Of a DNA stretch of 27,198 nucleotides, positions 8,239-16,907 are shown in pieces. How positions within the stretch are numbered: the stretch's first letter is position 1; every line of letters begins with the position of its first letter. A program made the position numbers and the translations under genes. The DNA comes from Bacteroidota bacterium (lineage in GTDB: Bacteria > Bacteroidota > Bacteroidia > Bacteroidales > Prolixibacteraceae). The stretch covers positions 1 through 27,198 of the forward strand of contig JAEYNZ010000122.1 in the NCBI GenBank assembly GCA_023412195.1, written 5' to 3'. The notes beneath the pieces were generated by a model, which was not told where the DNA came from, ran no database searches, and worked only from the letters and a program-made list of their open reading frames with translations.

Positions 8239-9408
8239 TTATAGCTTTCTGATAAAGATATCTTTAAAATATATTTTTAGCTGGTCATGTGAATGAATCT
8301 GTAAGGCAATATGCCCCTTTTCTCCCACCCGTTTTTCTTTGTGGTTTTGATCATTCAGTACATTTACTCCATCATAGTCAGTAACCAGGGTTCCGTTCAG
8401 CCAGGCCTTGATTTTCATCCCCTCAGCCTTTACATGAAATGAATTCCAGACATCTTCATCGTCTGCAAAAAAGATGACAGCCGGGTTTATTGCCATTTGA
8501 TTATCCACCCATGCAGGAGGTTGCAGGTCGGGGAATATCCATCGCTGGTTGCCACGGGTTTCATCCCACATCATGCCTGTGCGCCATGGCCCCGGGGGAT
8601 GAATGTCGATCTGAGGCCCATTGAGCCAGAAGGTATCCTCATCATACCGGCTGCGAATCTGAATGCCGCTGTTGCCCGGCGAGTGAGAGAAAGCCTGGAA
8701 CTGCAGTTTCAGTTCAAAATTATCATATTCTGCATCGGTCATAAGCCATACATAGTCGTGCAGACTGTCGCCTAAAGAGTAGGCTATGATCTTTCCTTCG
8801 GCTGCCTTCCAGAAATTCTTTTCCACATCTTCAGGTTTTGCTCTCACCTTCCATCCATCGAGGTTTTTCCCATTGAAAAGGGATTCCCATTGCTTTTCAA
8901 CCCGGCCTGTTTCTACACTTTCTGAAGCATAAAACGGGATGTTCGCAACACCAATGTTTCCCTTCTCATCATATACGTATACGAACAACCGGTAATTCCT
9001 GTTCTTCTCGTCAGGCACCCGGAACTGAATGGCGTTTGTGTTCCTCCCCATCATAAATCCTTCCACCGGTTGCGGTTTCCTTTCACCCTGGCCAGCATAG
9101 GCTCCAAACTGATCGGGTTCGGGTAACAGTTCCCATTCATACCGCAGTTCATCGTTATCAGGGTCGGTAACCTGCACCAGGGCTGTATGGATGGTGTTGG
9201 GGGCGAGTTCAATGCTTTCGGTTGCCACTTGCCCATTTATCAGCAGTTCATTGATTTGAGGGGCACGGTTTTCGGGCCAGTTATCTGTCCACATGTACTG
9301 CATCACCTCAACGGTTTCGTTTTCAGATTGTTGTGAAACATGTTGAACCAGGTGTGCGTACGTTCCTGCCGGTTGCTTGTCCACAAAAATACATAGGAAC
9401 CAAGGCAC
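8239..9408 (-). CDS. 3' part of split gene: Ig-like domain plus DUF1080 (3-keto-disaccharide hydrolase family)
   Basis: This open frame continues the gene that starts at 10205, one base out of phase. The first approximately 27 codons (GTG at 9408) duplicate the upstream frame and are not likely to be real. Meaningful sequence begins near SENETVEVMQYMW. Residues 48-160 form an Ig/cadherin-like module with VTDPDNDELRYEW. Residues 174-388 form a DUF1080 domain (WESLFNGKNLDGWKV ... GNSGIQIRSR ... GHIALQIHSHDQLKIYFKDIFIRKL). DUF1080 proteins hydrolyse 3-keto-glycosides or bind glycans. An ATG at 9303-9301 overlaps the upstream TGA (TGATG) and would give a 354-residue product if the split is real. 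Confidence 0.75.
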   Translation of the reverse strand: MPWFLCIFVDKQPAGTYAHLVQHVSQQSENETVEVMQYMWTDNWPENRAPQINELLINGQVATESIELAPNTIHTALVQVTDPDNDELRYEWELLPEPDQFGAYAGQGERKPQPVEGFMMGRNTNAIQFRVPDEKNRNYRLFVYVYDEKGNIGVANIPFYASESVETGRVEKQWESLFNGKNLDGWKVRAKPEDVEKNFWKAAEGKIIAYSLGDSLHDYVWLMTDAEYDNFELKLQFQAFSHSPGNSGIQIRSRYDEDTFWLNGPQIDIHPPGPWRTGMMWDETRGNQRWIFPDLQPPAWVDNQMAINPAVIFFADDEDVWNSFHVKAEGMKIKAWLNGTLVTDYDGVNVLNDQNHKEKRVGEKGHIALQIHSHDQLKIYFKDIFIRKL

Positions 9409-10205
9409 CGCTTGTCTCCCAGGATCACTTTTTCATACCTGTCGCGATACACAGATGCCTTCTCTGAGCTGGTTTCTTCAATCACAACCCCGGTTTTGGT
9501 GCGGGGTACTTCCCACCATCCTGAAGGGCCCCATTCGGTTACAACATATGGCTTATCCCAGTTGTATTTCCGGAGCCATTCAGGCACATCAAGCAAAGCA
9601 GCATATGCATTGATGCCCAGCAGATCGATGTTGGGGCACCGTTCCTTTATGTCATTGATCTTTTCAAGCTTTCCATATCCAACCACTGTCAGCACGGGAT
9701 GATGGGGATCAAGCTCTTTAATCATGCCGGCAATTTCATTAACGGCATCCCACATCTTCAGGTTATAGTCCAGGTCGCCGGGGATGTGATCCAGTTCATT
9801 GCCTACAGCCCACATCAGCACGGCAGGATGGTCCTTATTTTCCTGAACAATCTTTTTTACACGTTCATATTGTACTTTCACTGCCTTTTCGTCGTTGTAG
9901 TCGAAGCCGCTGCGTTCAGCCTGCATCGGAAGATTTACCAATACTGAAAATCCCAGCTGGTATGCTTCATCGAGCAGTTTTGGAGATGTGCGCAAAGAGT
10001 TTGCCCCTGCAGCTTTTAATTCCTCAAGAAAATCCCAGCCTACAGCCCCTTTAATAAAATAAGGATTGCTGTTTTTATAGAGCTTAAATTCTCCTTGTTC
10101 CTTTTTTATTTCAACTTTTATTGGCACCTCACCTTGTCCATTTTGTGCATTAGAAATATTCAGGCCAAAAAACAGCAGAAACAAAACAAACAAATAATTT
10201 CTCAT
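9303..10205 (-). CDS. 5' part of split gene: secreted clan GH-A (GH2-like) TIM barrel
   Basis: This 300-codon frame starts with a signal peptide (ending near NISNAQ, residue 21) and a short beta segment, then a GH2-like catalytic barrel. E137 in MWAVGNELDH is the likely acid/base and E224 in PYVVTEWGPSGWWE the likely nucleophile. The barrel closes with GSYVFLW near residue 269. The coding signal is good up to about residue 290 (WFNMF), after which the frame reads a short tail to a TGA at 9303. The next frame then carries the expected continuation. It follows the DoxX/TIM gene by 55 bases. The substrate is unknown; a beta-glycosidase activity is inferred from the clan. Confidence 0.78.
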   Translation of the reverse strand: MRNYLFVLFLLFFGLNISNAQNGQGEVPIKVEIKKEQGEFKLYKNSNPYFIKGAVGWDFLEELKAAGANSLRTSPKLLDEAYQLGFSVLVNLPMQAERSGFDYNDEKAVKVQYERVKKIVQENKDHPAVLMWAVGNELDHIPGDLDYNLKMWDAVNEIAGMIKELDPHHPVLTVVGYGKLEKINDIKERCPNIDLLGINAYAALLDVPEWLRKYNWDKPYVVTEWGPSGWWEVPRTKTGVVIEETSSEKASVYRDRYEKVILGDKRCLGSYVFLWTSNRQERTHTWFNMFHNNLKTKPLR

Positions 10206-10260
10206 AGCCGGTATCGGTTTAAAAATTCAGATTATTCTTTCTAAGTGATCTACCGAACCC

Positions 10261-11829
10261 TTATGCCATCCAGGGCCGCAGTCTTTCTTTTACATTCGAT
10301 AAGGCTGCAACGGCTGTATTCACATTATCAACCACCTGGAAGTCGTACATGCCTACACAAATAAAATCAGCTCCGTTTTGATATGCATATTGAAACGCTT
10401 CTTCCGGCCGCAGCGCGCCTGCTGCAAGAATCTTAAAGGCGATCCACGGCTGAGGAAGCGAATTCATAAAATTGATTGTCTCTTCTGGCTTAAAACAATA
10501 CATGTTATCATGCCATTCAGGATGCTTCGCCGACCAGTAGTTATGGTGATGAAGGGTTTTCATCCAGAAATCGGTTTCAAGTCCCAGTTCCACGCAGCGC
10601 TTAATGGTTTCTATGCGGTGGGCCCCAATCCCTACAGGCAACCCTGCATTACGCACCAGGTTCATGGCACCTACGATTTCATCTATACGGTTGTGCTCAA
10701 TATAATGGTCAGCAGTTTCCCCCTGGATATAACAGGCAGTGGCACCTTCATCTATCGCTTTCTTTACAATGTCGATATACTCATTGTAAGGTTTGGGAGT
10801 TGGAGTACCTGTCCCGTCATAATTCAATCCCGCACAATCGGCTATGAACTGCATTTTCCCATATCCCTTTTTCCAGTACTCATTAATGACAGGACCTATT
10901 ACCGTATTGGAAAGCAGTGTATCGACACCACACTGTTCCGACACCTGGAATGTTTCGAATATTTTCTGTTTGGTATGGTAAGCCCTTACAAGAGATGATA
11001 CATATATCAGGTCGCGGGAGTGAGCCCAGCCACTGAGCAGGTTGCCACCCAATATCATTTTGCTGAATACCTTGTCCTTAATTTTTCCCTTTGGCAGCAC
11101 CCCCTTCAGGTCAGAAATTTGCTTTACCTCGAACTTCTTGATACTGGCTCCCGATATGGCATCAGCCAGTCCCTGCTCCTCGCTGCTGTACATCTTCAGT
11201 TTTGAAGCAACTCCAAGTGAAAAGGCGCCAAGCACAGGAAGGGTGGCCAGATGGCGAAGCACCTCACGGCGCCTGATCCCATTTACATCAGGTTCAGCCA
11301 TGGCCGGCTGTTCTTTCCGGTCGGACTGGTTTACTCTTTGCAGGCGTTTACTGAAATAGGAATCTATCAGCCCGTCGAGCCCAAGAAATTTACCTGTTCT
11401 GAAAAAAGAAAGGATAACCAAGGCAGTAAGTTCAATTATATCTTTGCTCACCACGAGGTAGCTGCCTTCAAACCCATTACCCGGATTGGAGGCAAAGGGC
11501 GGATTGGCAAGATAGTAAACAGCAAGAAGCCCGATACCTGCGAACTGTGCTACACGGGTCAGCAATCCCAGTATAAGTCCAAGGCCAATGAGGATCAGTC
11601 CCCATACATTCAGAAAGTCAACCGCAGCCAGTGCCGCATCGTTCTGAGCCATGGCTGTAAATAACCCTTTCAAAAAACCAGATGAATTCATCAGGTAACC
11701 ATAGGCGCTCCACCCGGGCGACAGAAGCTTTACAATGCCTTCGTACAGGAAGTGCCAGCCGATGATCACACGTAGTGCAGTAAGTATGTACATGTGCACA
11801 GGCTTCAGGTTCATTTTATTGGTTTCCAT
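10261..11829 (-). CDS. DoxX membrane domain fused to Tat-like segment and periplasmic TIM-barrel-like domain (paralogue 2)
   Basis: This 522-residue protein has the same architecture as the gene at 295-1812. Residues 10-145 form a DoxX four-helix domain (ALRVIIGWHFLYEGIVKLL). R186-R188 and the hydrophobic run LATLPVLGAFSLGVA form a Tat-like segment. Residues 222-522 form the barrel domain. Shared blocks with the paralogue include GGNL-GWAHSRDLIYV, KIFETF, the LHHHNYWSA region, FKILAAGA and GADFICVGM-DFQVV. This copy carries YIQGE where the other has VQGNW, and a longer insertion near residues 335-350. ATG at 11829 leaves 22 bases to the upstream stop; the GTG at 11874 would overlap that gene. 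Its position inside the glycosidase operon suggests a role in sugar processing; the reaction is unknown. Confidence 0.8.
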   Translation of the reverse strand: METNKMNLKPVHMYILTALRVIIGWHFLYEGIVKLLSPGWSAYGYLMNSSGFLKGLFTAMAQNDAALAAVDFLNVWGLILIGLGLILGLLTRVAQFAGIGLLAVYYLANPPFASNPGNGFEGSYLVVSKDIIELTALVILSFFRTGKFLGLDGLIDSYFSKRLQRVNQSDRKEQPAMAEPDVNGIRRREVLRHLATLPVLGAFSLGVASKLKMYSSEEQGLADAISGASIKKFEVKQISDLKGVLPKGKIKDKVFSKMILGGNLLSGWAHSRDLIYVSSLVRAYHTKQKIFETFQVSEQCGVDTLLSNTVIGPVINEYWKKGYGKMQFIADCAGLNYDGTGTPTPKPYNEYIDIVKKAIDEGATACYIQGETADHYIEHNRIDEIVGAMNLVRNAGLPVGIGAHRIETIKRCVELGLETDFWMKTLHHHNYWSAKHPEWHDNMYCFKPEETINFMNSLPQPWIAFKILAAGALRPEEAFQYAYQNGADFICVGMYDFQVVDNVNTAVAALSNVKERLRPWMA

Positions 11830-11851
11830 ATTTTTATATTTTAAACATCCT

Positions 11852-14203
11852 CTACAAAATAAAACTATTTTCACCTTCCTTCAGCATCCTGACCATGCCT
11901 TTATACTCAAAAGTTCCACTCATGCCGGAAGGTAGAACAATCCGGGATTGTAACCCTTTCCTGACCTGCCTGTATTCAACTTCAATACGTCCTTTCAGAT
12001 GAGGCATATCAGCTTTTATATAATTTAATTCACCGGGATGAGGCTTTATTTTAACAGTGTTGAAACCAATATCACCTGGCTTGATCCCACAAACTATGCT
12101 CAGCATGTGATAGGCTGGATGTGCGCTCCATGCATGGCAGTCGGAACGGTCGTGCGATGCAAAGCCTGTTTCACCGCAGGTTGTATGTCCCCTTTCAATG
12201 AATTGATGCCAGAATTCAAGGTTATCAAGGTAAAGGTGCCCGTTGCCTGTTTTATCCATTGCTTCAAACAGAAAGAAAGAGAAGTAGGAACTTGCCATTT
12301 CTTCAAAACCGTCATCATTTAGTATCCTGTGCAACAACTCAGTTTGCATAGAAGGAGGTACTGCATCACAAAGAATTGCCATAATATTTGTATGCTGGGA
12401 ATAGATTTCCCTGTCGGCGTAATCACGGAAGATCTGTCTTTCCTCATCCCAGCAATTGTTATAAACAGCCATCTTTATTCCCCGGGAAACACTGGCCCAA
12501 TGTACAGCGCGGTCTGAAAGTCCAATTTCACGGTATAAACCGACAGCACAGTCGAGGGTATGTGCAAAATACAGGGTAAGCAAGGCAGACTGTCGCATCT
12601 CCCTTTTCTCATCCGGCCGGGGCAGGCTGCCTTTGCTAATGCTCCAGTCGATGAAATTTTGATTCTTAACTGTGCCAATCATCCCTGTACGCTCATCAAG
12701 ATGACGTTCATAGAAACGCAGCACTCCCTCAATTTTATCATAAAACTGCAGAACAAAAGCCGAATCACCCCGCCAGAAATAGTAATCCTTCAAGGTTTGC
12801 ACCCATGCCATCGACCAGCTACCCATGTCGAAATCGAAACGTGATGGGTAAGCTGATTTAAATAAACCGGTTTCCCTGTTCTCCGACTGTGGGTAAAGCC
12901 GGAGAACTTCCCTTAGCAAACGGTCATCATTGGAGTTGTATACCGAAATGGCAGATATCGGACGGTTGTCGCCGCCATAGCTCAGCTGCTCATAAAACGG
13001 GGTATCATAGTAAGTTTCTCCTGAGCACATTTCAAGTGTACGCTGGCTCATCCTGAATATTTCGTTCAGGCGCGGGTTGTCACTTTCAAACCCGGCCATT
13101 TCAGGATAGGGATAACCTGAATATTCTACAATATATGAAGCGATCTCCAGTGGCTCGTCTTTGGTTTCCACATTGAACTGAACATACCGGAAGCAGCGCT
13201 TCCATAAGGGGCGGAAGGTTCTTTCAGCACCATCAGCATGAAAGATATCCCAGACACCAAACATATTCAGGTTATTTACTGAATCCCGGTGTGCCTTCAG
13301 GTGCACTTCTTCATACAAGGCCTCGGCATACTTCACCTGTACCCGGCTTCCGGCTCCGCCTTTCAGTATAAGTTCAGGGTAACCCATTGTCAACACCTCA
13401 AAATCCACAAGGACAGATGCTTTTGTATTAGCCGGAATTTTAAGTGCTGTTTGTCCGTTCCAGTTTCCAGTTGATAAATTTACCCCCTCAACCTTCCTTA
13501 TCTTCTCAGGATATACCAGATGATCAGCCATAAATGCAATGTTGCGGGGGACCAGGTTCCACGGAGGCTGCTTGTCGAACCGCAATGGCTGGGCAGCCAC
13601 CCAGTTGCTGTCATCATACTCATGATTTTCCCAGCCCCAGGGGTATTTTTCTGCAAACACTTCATCGCCTCCCCCGCAGGCATAAAAGCCATAAAACCAG
13701 CGCTCCCTGAACAGCATTTCGTAATAGGATATCACCTCATATGCAGGGTTCTGATAAACCTTCCAGCCGGAACCGGTATTTAACAGGTTGTATGCTTCAT
13801 CTTCCGCACGAAGCATGAATGCCGTCTGCACCGATAAGAACGCAAGTGGCTTGTCATCACCACCATTATATACCAGAGCAGCAATCAGATTTTCACCCTG
13901 CTTCAGGAAAGGGGCAATATTAACAACGTCGTATTTATATGTTTGCAGATCACCTTTTGCCGGGCCGTAACATATCCTCTTCCCGTTTACAAAAAGATTA
14001 TACCGGTTATCGGCAGAAACATGGACAACCAGTTTCTGAGGCACCTCCTCCAGGTTAAATGTATTTCTGAAATGAAATACTCCATAGGCAAGTTGGTTTG
14101 CCGATGGGTATGAAACCCACGGTGCAGGTTGGGCATTGACATTTCCAATTATGAAAACCAGTAAAATAAAACCTGTGATTTTTATTGTTCCCTTTGAAAT
14201 CAT
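11852..14203 (-). CDS. Alpha-L-rhamnosidase-like protein, GH78, full length
   Basis: This 783-residue secreted protein has a signal peptide ending near residue 24 (NVNAQ). Two N-terminal beta-sandwich regions follow; the first includes HVSADNRYNLFVNGKRICYGPAKGDL. The (alpha/alpha)6 barrel covers roughly residues 375-710, and a C-terminal beta domain follows. The GH78 signature DTPFYEQLSYGGD places the general acid at E405, and CGETGF (E678) with SDCHAW (H690) marks the general-base region. GH78 enzymes remove terminal alpha-L-rhamnose from pectins, glycosides or algal polysaccharides. It is a paralogue of the protein at 20182-22569, with similar domain order and motifs. It lies 46 bases after the GH26 gene. 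Confidence 0.85.
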   Translation of the reverse strand: MISKGTIKITGFILLVFIIGNVNAQPAPWVSYPSANQLAYGVFHFRNTFNLEEVPQKLVVHVSADNRYNLFVNGKRICYGPAKGDLQTYKYDVVNIAPFLKQGENLIAALVYNGGDDKPLAFLSVQTAFMLRAEDEAYNLLNTGSGWKVYQNPAYEVISYYEMLFRERWFYGFYACGGGDEVFAEKYPWGWENHEYDDSNWVAAQPLRFDKQPPWNLVPRNIAFMADHLVYPEKIRKVEGVNLSTGNWNGQTALKIPANTKASVLVDFEVLTMGYPELILKGGAGSRVQVKYAEALYEEVHLKAHRDSVNNLNMFGVWDIFHADGAERTFRPLWKRCFRYVQFNVETKDEPLEIASYIVEYSGYPYPEMAGFESDNPRLNEIFRMSQRTLEMCSGETYYDTPFYEQLSYGGDNRPISAISVYNSNDDRLLREVLRLYPQSENRETGLFKSAYPSRFDFDMGSWSMAWVQTLKDYYFWRGDSAFVLQFYDKIEGVLRFYERHLDERTGMIGTVKNQNFIDWSISKGSLPRPDEKREMRQSALLTLYFAHTLDCAVGLYREIGLSDRAVHWASVSRGIKMAVYNNCWDEERQIFRDYADREIYSQHTNIMAILCDAVPPSMQTELLHRILNDDGFEEMASSYFSFFLFEAMDKTGNGHLYLDNLEFWHQFIERGHTTCGETGFASHDRSDCHAWSAHPAYHMLSIVCGIKPGDIGFNTVKIKPHPGELNYIKADMPHLKGRIEVEYRQVRKGLQSRIVLPSGMSGTFEYKGMVRMLKEGENSFIL

Positions 14204-14249
14204 TATAATACTCCTTTTACATATTTATATTTACAGGGGAAAAATTTAT

Positions 14250-15242
14250 TTAATCTAAGCTTGACACTCTCGCATCCTGATACAATTCCAGCACCTGTTC
14301 CCTCGTATTATGGGTCCAGGGAAAATGAGCCCAGCACATAAACCATGTCCATTCCGGCTGCTGTTTCAATATATCTGGTGAGGGCAGTGCACCCACTTCT
14401 CCCAATGCTATTACTTTCCCTTTGCCAAGTTCCACAAGCTGGTCGTGGTGCGACTGTTTATAATCGGCTTTATAAATATCAGCTGCCAGCACATCCACAT
14501 ATTCCTCTCCGGGGTAAAACAACTCATATGGGTATGCTTCATCATCCTTCCAGTCGCGGGGTGCATTGGCATTCCATACCCAAAGGAGGTTATTCAGTCC
14601 ATGCAAGTTTGTATACCGGTCATACATTATTCGCCACAACTTTATTATTCCGTTTTCCCCCTGCCGGTTACCGTACCAGAACCACATACCATTCATTTCG
14701 TGGTAAGGCCTCCATAAAACAGGGATCCCCGCATCCCTGAACTTCTTAAGGAATTCTGCCCGTAAGTCAATCTGAATCAACCACATCTTATGGTATTCTG
14801 TGCCGGGAGTTATAATCTGTTCCCACTCTTCATCGGTTACCATTCCCTGTACACTTCTTGAAAAACCCATGCTGTCGTGGTGAAAAGGCTTTACCTGGTG
14901 ATACATCAGGGTGATAACTGAACCACTGGCATACTGCTTTTTTGCCTCTTCCAGCAACGCATCATCAAGAGAAGAAATATCGGTGCCCCATACAACAGGG
15001 GTTTTACCTGTGATGGCAATCACAGAATCGGTTGAGCGGGTCAGCTCATGTGGATAATTATGCTGCCCCGAAAGGGTTTGCTTCCCCCTGATGGAATAAA
15101 GGTACTGCAGTAATTCACTGGCTTCCGGTGTAATATTGGGATTAACAGGTTTAAACTGTTGATTACTGCACGAAAAAAAAATCCCTGCCAGCAATCCTAA
15201 AATCAGAAATGAATTTGTAAGACTTGTAATTCCAGTTTTCAT
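14250..15242 (-). CDS. GH26 beta-mannanase-like lipoprotein
   Basis: This 330-residue protein has an N-terminal hydrophobic segment and a Cys at residue 25 (IFFSC), consistent with a lipoprotein. The GH26 motifs are intact: GKQTLSGQHNY near residue 53, WRPYHEMNGMWFWYG with the acid/base E182, and ALGEVGALPS with the nucleophile E282. GH26 members are mainly endo-beta-1,4-mannanases, with some acting on beta-1,3-xylan or mixed-linkage glucans. The length fits a single catalytic domain without a binding module. It lies 27 bases after the short GH78-like gene and 46 before the next GH78. Confidence 0.88.
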   Translation of the reverse strand: MKTGITSLTNSFLILGLLAGIFFSCSNQQFKPVNPNITPEASELLQYLYSIRGKQTLSGQHNYPHELTRSTDSVIAITGKTPVVWGTDISSLDDALLEEAKKQYASGSVITLMYHQVKPFHHDSMGFSRSVQGMVTDEEWEQIITPGTEYHKMWLIQIDLRAEFLKKFRDAGIPVLWRPYHEMNGMWFWYGNRQGENGIIKLWRIMYDRYTNLHGLNNLLWVWNANAPRDWKDDEAYPYELFYPGEEYVDVLAADIYKADYKQSHHDQLVELGKGKVIALGEVGALPSPDILKQQPEWTWFMCWAHFPWTHNTREQVLELYQDARVSSLD

Positions 15243-15269
15243 TTTTAGTTGGTTGATATATTAACTCAT

Positions 15270-16907
15270 TTATTTACTTCCGGGAAATAACCTGTCGCTG
15301 TACTTTCTTATAAAATAAACAGGTGTACAGCTCCATGCATGACAGTAACTGTTCATCATATATGAGCCATAGGGTGATAAAAAATCATTTTCCGGATCAT
15401 ATACTTCCCAGAATGTATCGGCACCCTTTTCAACCATAGCTCCCCAGTAATCCAGGAGCAATACCTTTGCTTCATCATACATCCTGCATGTAATCATTGC
15501 TTCCACTACATAATGGTAGAGATAAGGTGAGACCGGATTGACTACATCATCTTCGTTCTTCAGGCGGCTGAACAAAGTTTTCCCTTCATCTGGCGAAACT
15601 GCTCCTGATAAAATCATCCATACTTGTGAGGCTGCAGATATCTGGCCTGTAAGGCCACTTGTAAACAATTGTTTTTCTCTGTTGAAATATATTCTCAGGG
15701 CTGCCTTTTTCATGGAAGAAATAATGGCAGGAAGCTCCGGCAATTCATCTTGTCTGTTCAGGATGCGGGCAAGCTCCCAAGTCTTCACAAGGCTGTAAAT
15801 GACTGTTCCGTGAAGGGCTGCCTGCTTGTCAAGAGTTTCGTTCCAGTCAATAAAATACCACCAGTCACCCGGGGGTATAAATATCCCTTCCTTTGAAATA
15901 TGCGGCAGAACATTCAATACCTGATATTTTGCCACCAGCCATAGATCCTCCGGTACTCTGCTGTCACCAGTGGCTTCATAATAATCATACAGAACCGTAT
16001 TATATAGCAGGCAGTAATCGATGGGGAAATGCCTCTGAGGATGAGGCACAGGTTTTTCAAACAGGGTGCCATATACAAGTCCGTTTTCTGCAGCAGTTGC
16101 AGCATAAAGGTAAAGGCCCCTTTTCACCAGGTCATAATTTTGGAATGAATAATAATTTGCAAGTGCCTGAAGTTTCAAATCGCCAACCCATATCCTCCTG
16201 TCACGCTTTGGCCCGTCTTCAAAAACAGTCTGCATACATTCTGCAAGAGTGGCCAGCGAAACATCGGTTACAGCCTTTAAGGCATCATCCTCCGCCATCA
16301 TTTCCTTCAACTGGTCATCACCTGCTGAAGAAACTGCAGTACACTCTACCTTCCTGATAAAAAAATCCATATCACCGGCTGAAGCCAGCACCCTGAACCG
16401 GATGTACCGGAATGCATACCGGTTAGGCAAAACAACTGTATCGGGCAGCGTGTGCAGGGTTATAATCTCTTCCTGGAGCCATGCTTTAGAAAGCGTACCT
16501 TTATATGAATCAAAGGAAGCGTCCATCTCTGCAGGTACTTCTGCAAGTTTAATTTCAATTTGCACAGGGGCATGTGCCGGGATATCAGATTCAATAATAA
16601 AGCTTACATATCCTGTAAGATGCCTTCCAAAATCAAGAACATAGCCTTCTTTATTCTTTTTGAGTGATGAACTGTAATATAGTGCCGGTTCTCCCTTCCT
16701 GACTGCCCTGACATGCTGAAATGCAGCACTGTCGGTGACCAGTGCAACAACCTGAAAGGGGTTTACAACTGTTGCCCGTAATCCGGGCATATATAGGTTA
16801 CTCTTGTAAAGCCAGTCCTTCCTGTATTGTTCATACACATCCTGCGCCTCAAGGCTGCCTGGGAAGATAAACATCAATACAAGCCATATATTAAAATAAC
16901 TTTTCAT
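15270..16907 (-). CDS. Short GH78-like (alpha-L-rhamnosidase-like) six-hairpin protein
   Basis: This 545-residue protein has a signal peptide ending near residue 22 (SLEAQ), one beta-sandwich domain (residues 40-190; DFGRHLTGYVSF), and an (alpha/alpha)6 barrel. EDGPKRDRRIWVGDL at 230-243 is the counterpart of the GH78 acid motif, with D236 in the RDR version. DTFWEVYDP (E501) and SYCHAWSCTP (H523) mark the base region. It lacks the extra N-terminal and C-terminal domains of the two longer GH78 proteins here. Its start abuts the stop of the upstream gene (16907/16908), so translation is probably coupled. Confidence 0.8.
   Translation of the reverse strand: MKSYFNIWLVLMFIFPGSLEAQDVYEQYRKDWLYKSNLYMPGLRATVVNPFQVVALVTDSAAFQHVRAVRKGEPALYYSSSLKKNKEGYVLDFGRHLTGYVSFIIESDIPAHAPVQIEIKLAEVPAEMDASFDSYKGTLSKAWLQEEIITLHTLPDTVVLPNRYAFRYIRFRVLASAGDMDFFIRKVECTAVSSAGDDQLKEMMAEDDALKAVTDVSLATLAECMQTVFEDGPKRDRRIWVGDLKLQALANYYSFQNYDLVKRGLYLYAATAAENGLVYGTLFEKPVPHPQRHFPIDYCLLYNTVLYDYYEATGDSRVPEDLWLVAKYQVLNVLPHISKEGIFIPPGDWWYFIDWNETLDKQAALHGTVIYSLVKTWELARILNRQDELPELPAIISSMKKAALRIYFNREKQLFTSGLTGQISAASQVWMILSGAVSPDEGKTLFSRLKNEDDVVNPVSPYLYHYVVEAMITCRMYDEAKVLLLDYWGAMVEKGADTFWEVYDPENDFLSPYGSYMMNSYCHAWSCTPVYFIRKYSDRLFPGSK

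Larger units (their letters stand above)
8239..10205 (-). pseudogene. GH-A barrel - Ig-like - DUF1080 fusion gene interrupted by a single-base frameshift
   Basis: The two frames at 9303-10205 and 8239-9408 overlap and together make one sensible protein of about 655 residues: signal peptide, GH2-like barrel (to about residue 290), Ig-like module, DUF1080. Joining needs a -1 shift (one missing base) in the interval about 9322-9342, for example after codon 293 (AAT), when the second frame resumes at TCT GAA AAC. I see no X-XXY-YYZ slippery heptamer at the junction, so a recent deletion or an assembly or sequencing error fits better than programmed frameshifting. The TGATG stop/start overlap leaves open a coupled two-protein arrangement. 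Both halves keep their key motifs, so decay, if real, is recent. Confidence 0.6.

Noticed and set aside
9322..9345. Programmed -1 frameshift in the GH-A/DUF1080 gene
   Set aside because: No slippery heptamer of the X-XXY-YYZ type is in phase at the junction and no strong stem is obvious just after it; a deletion or sequence error is simpler.
10378..10998. 206-codon plus-strand frame
   Set aside because: It is antisense to the second DoxX/TIM gene; it arises at the same relative place as the 544-1209 shadow because the paralogues share codon patterns.
15893..16357. 154-codon plus-strand frame
   Set aside because: It is antisense to the short GH78-like gene and its composition is not protein-like.
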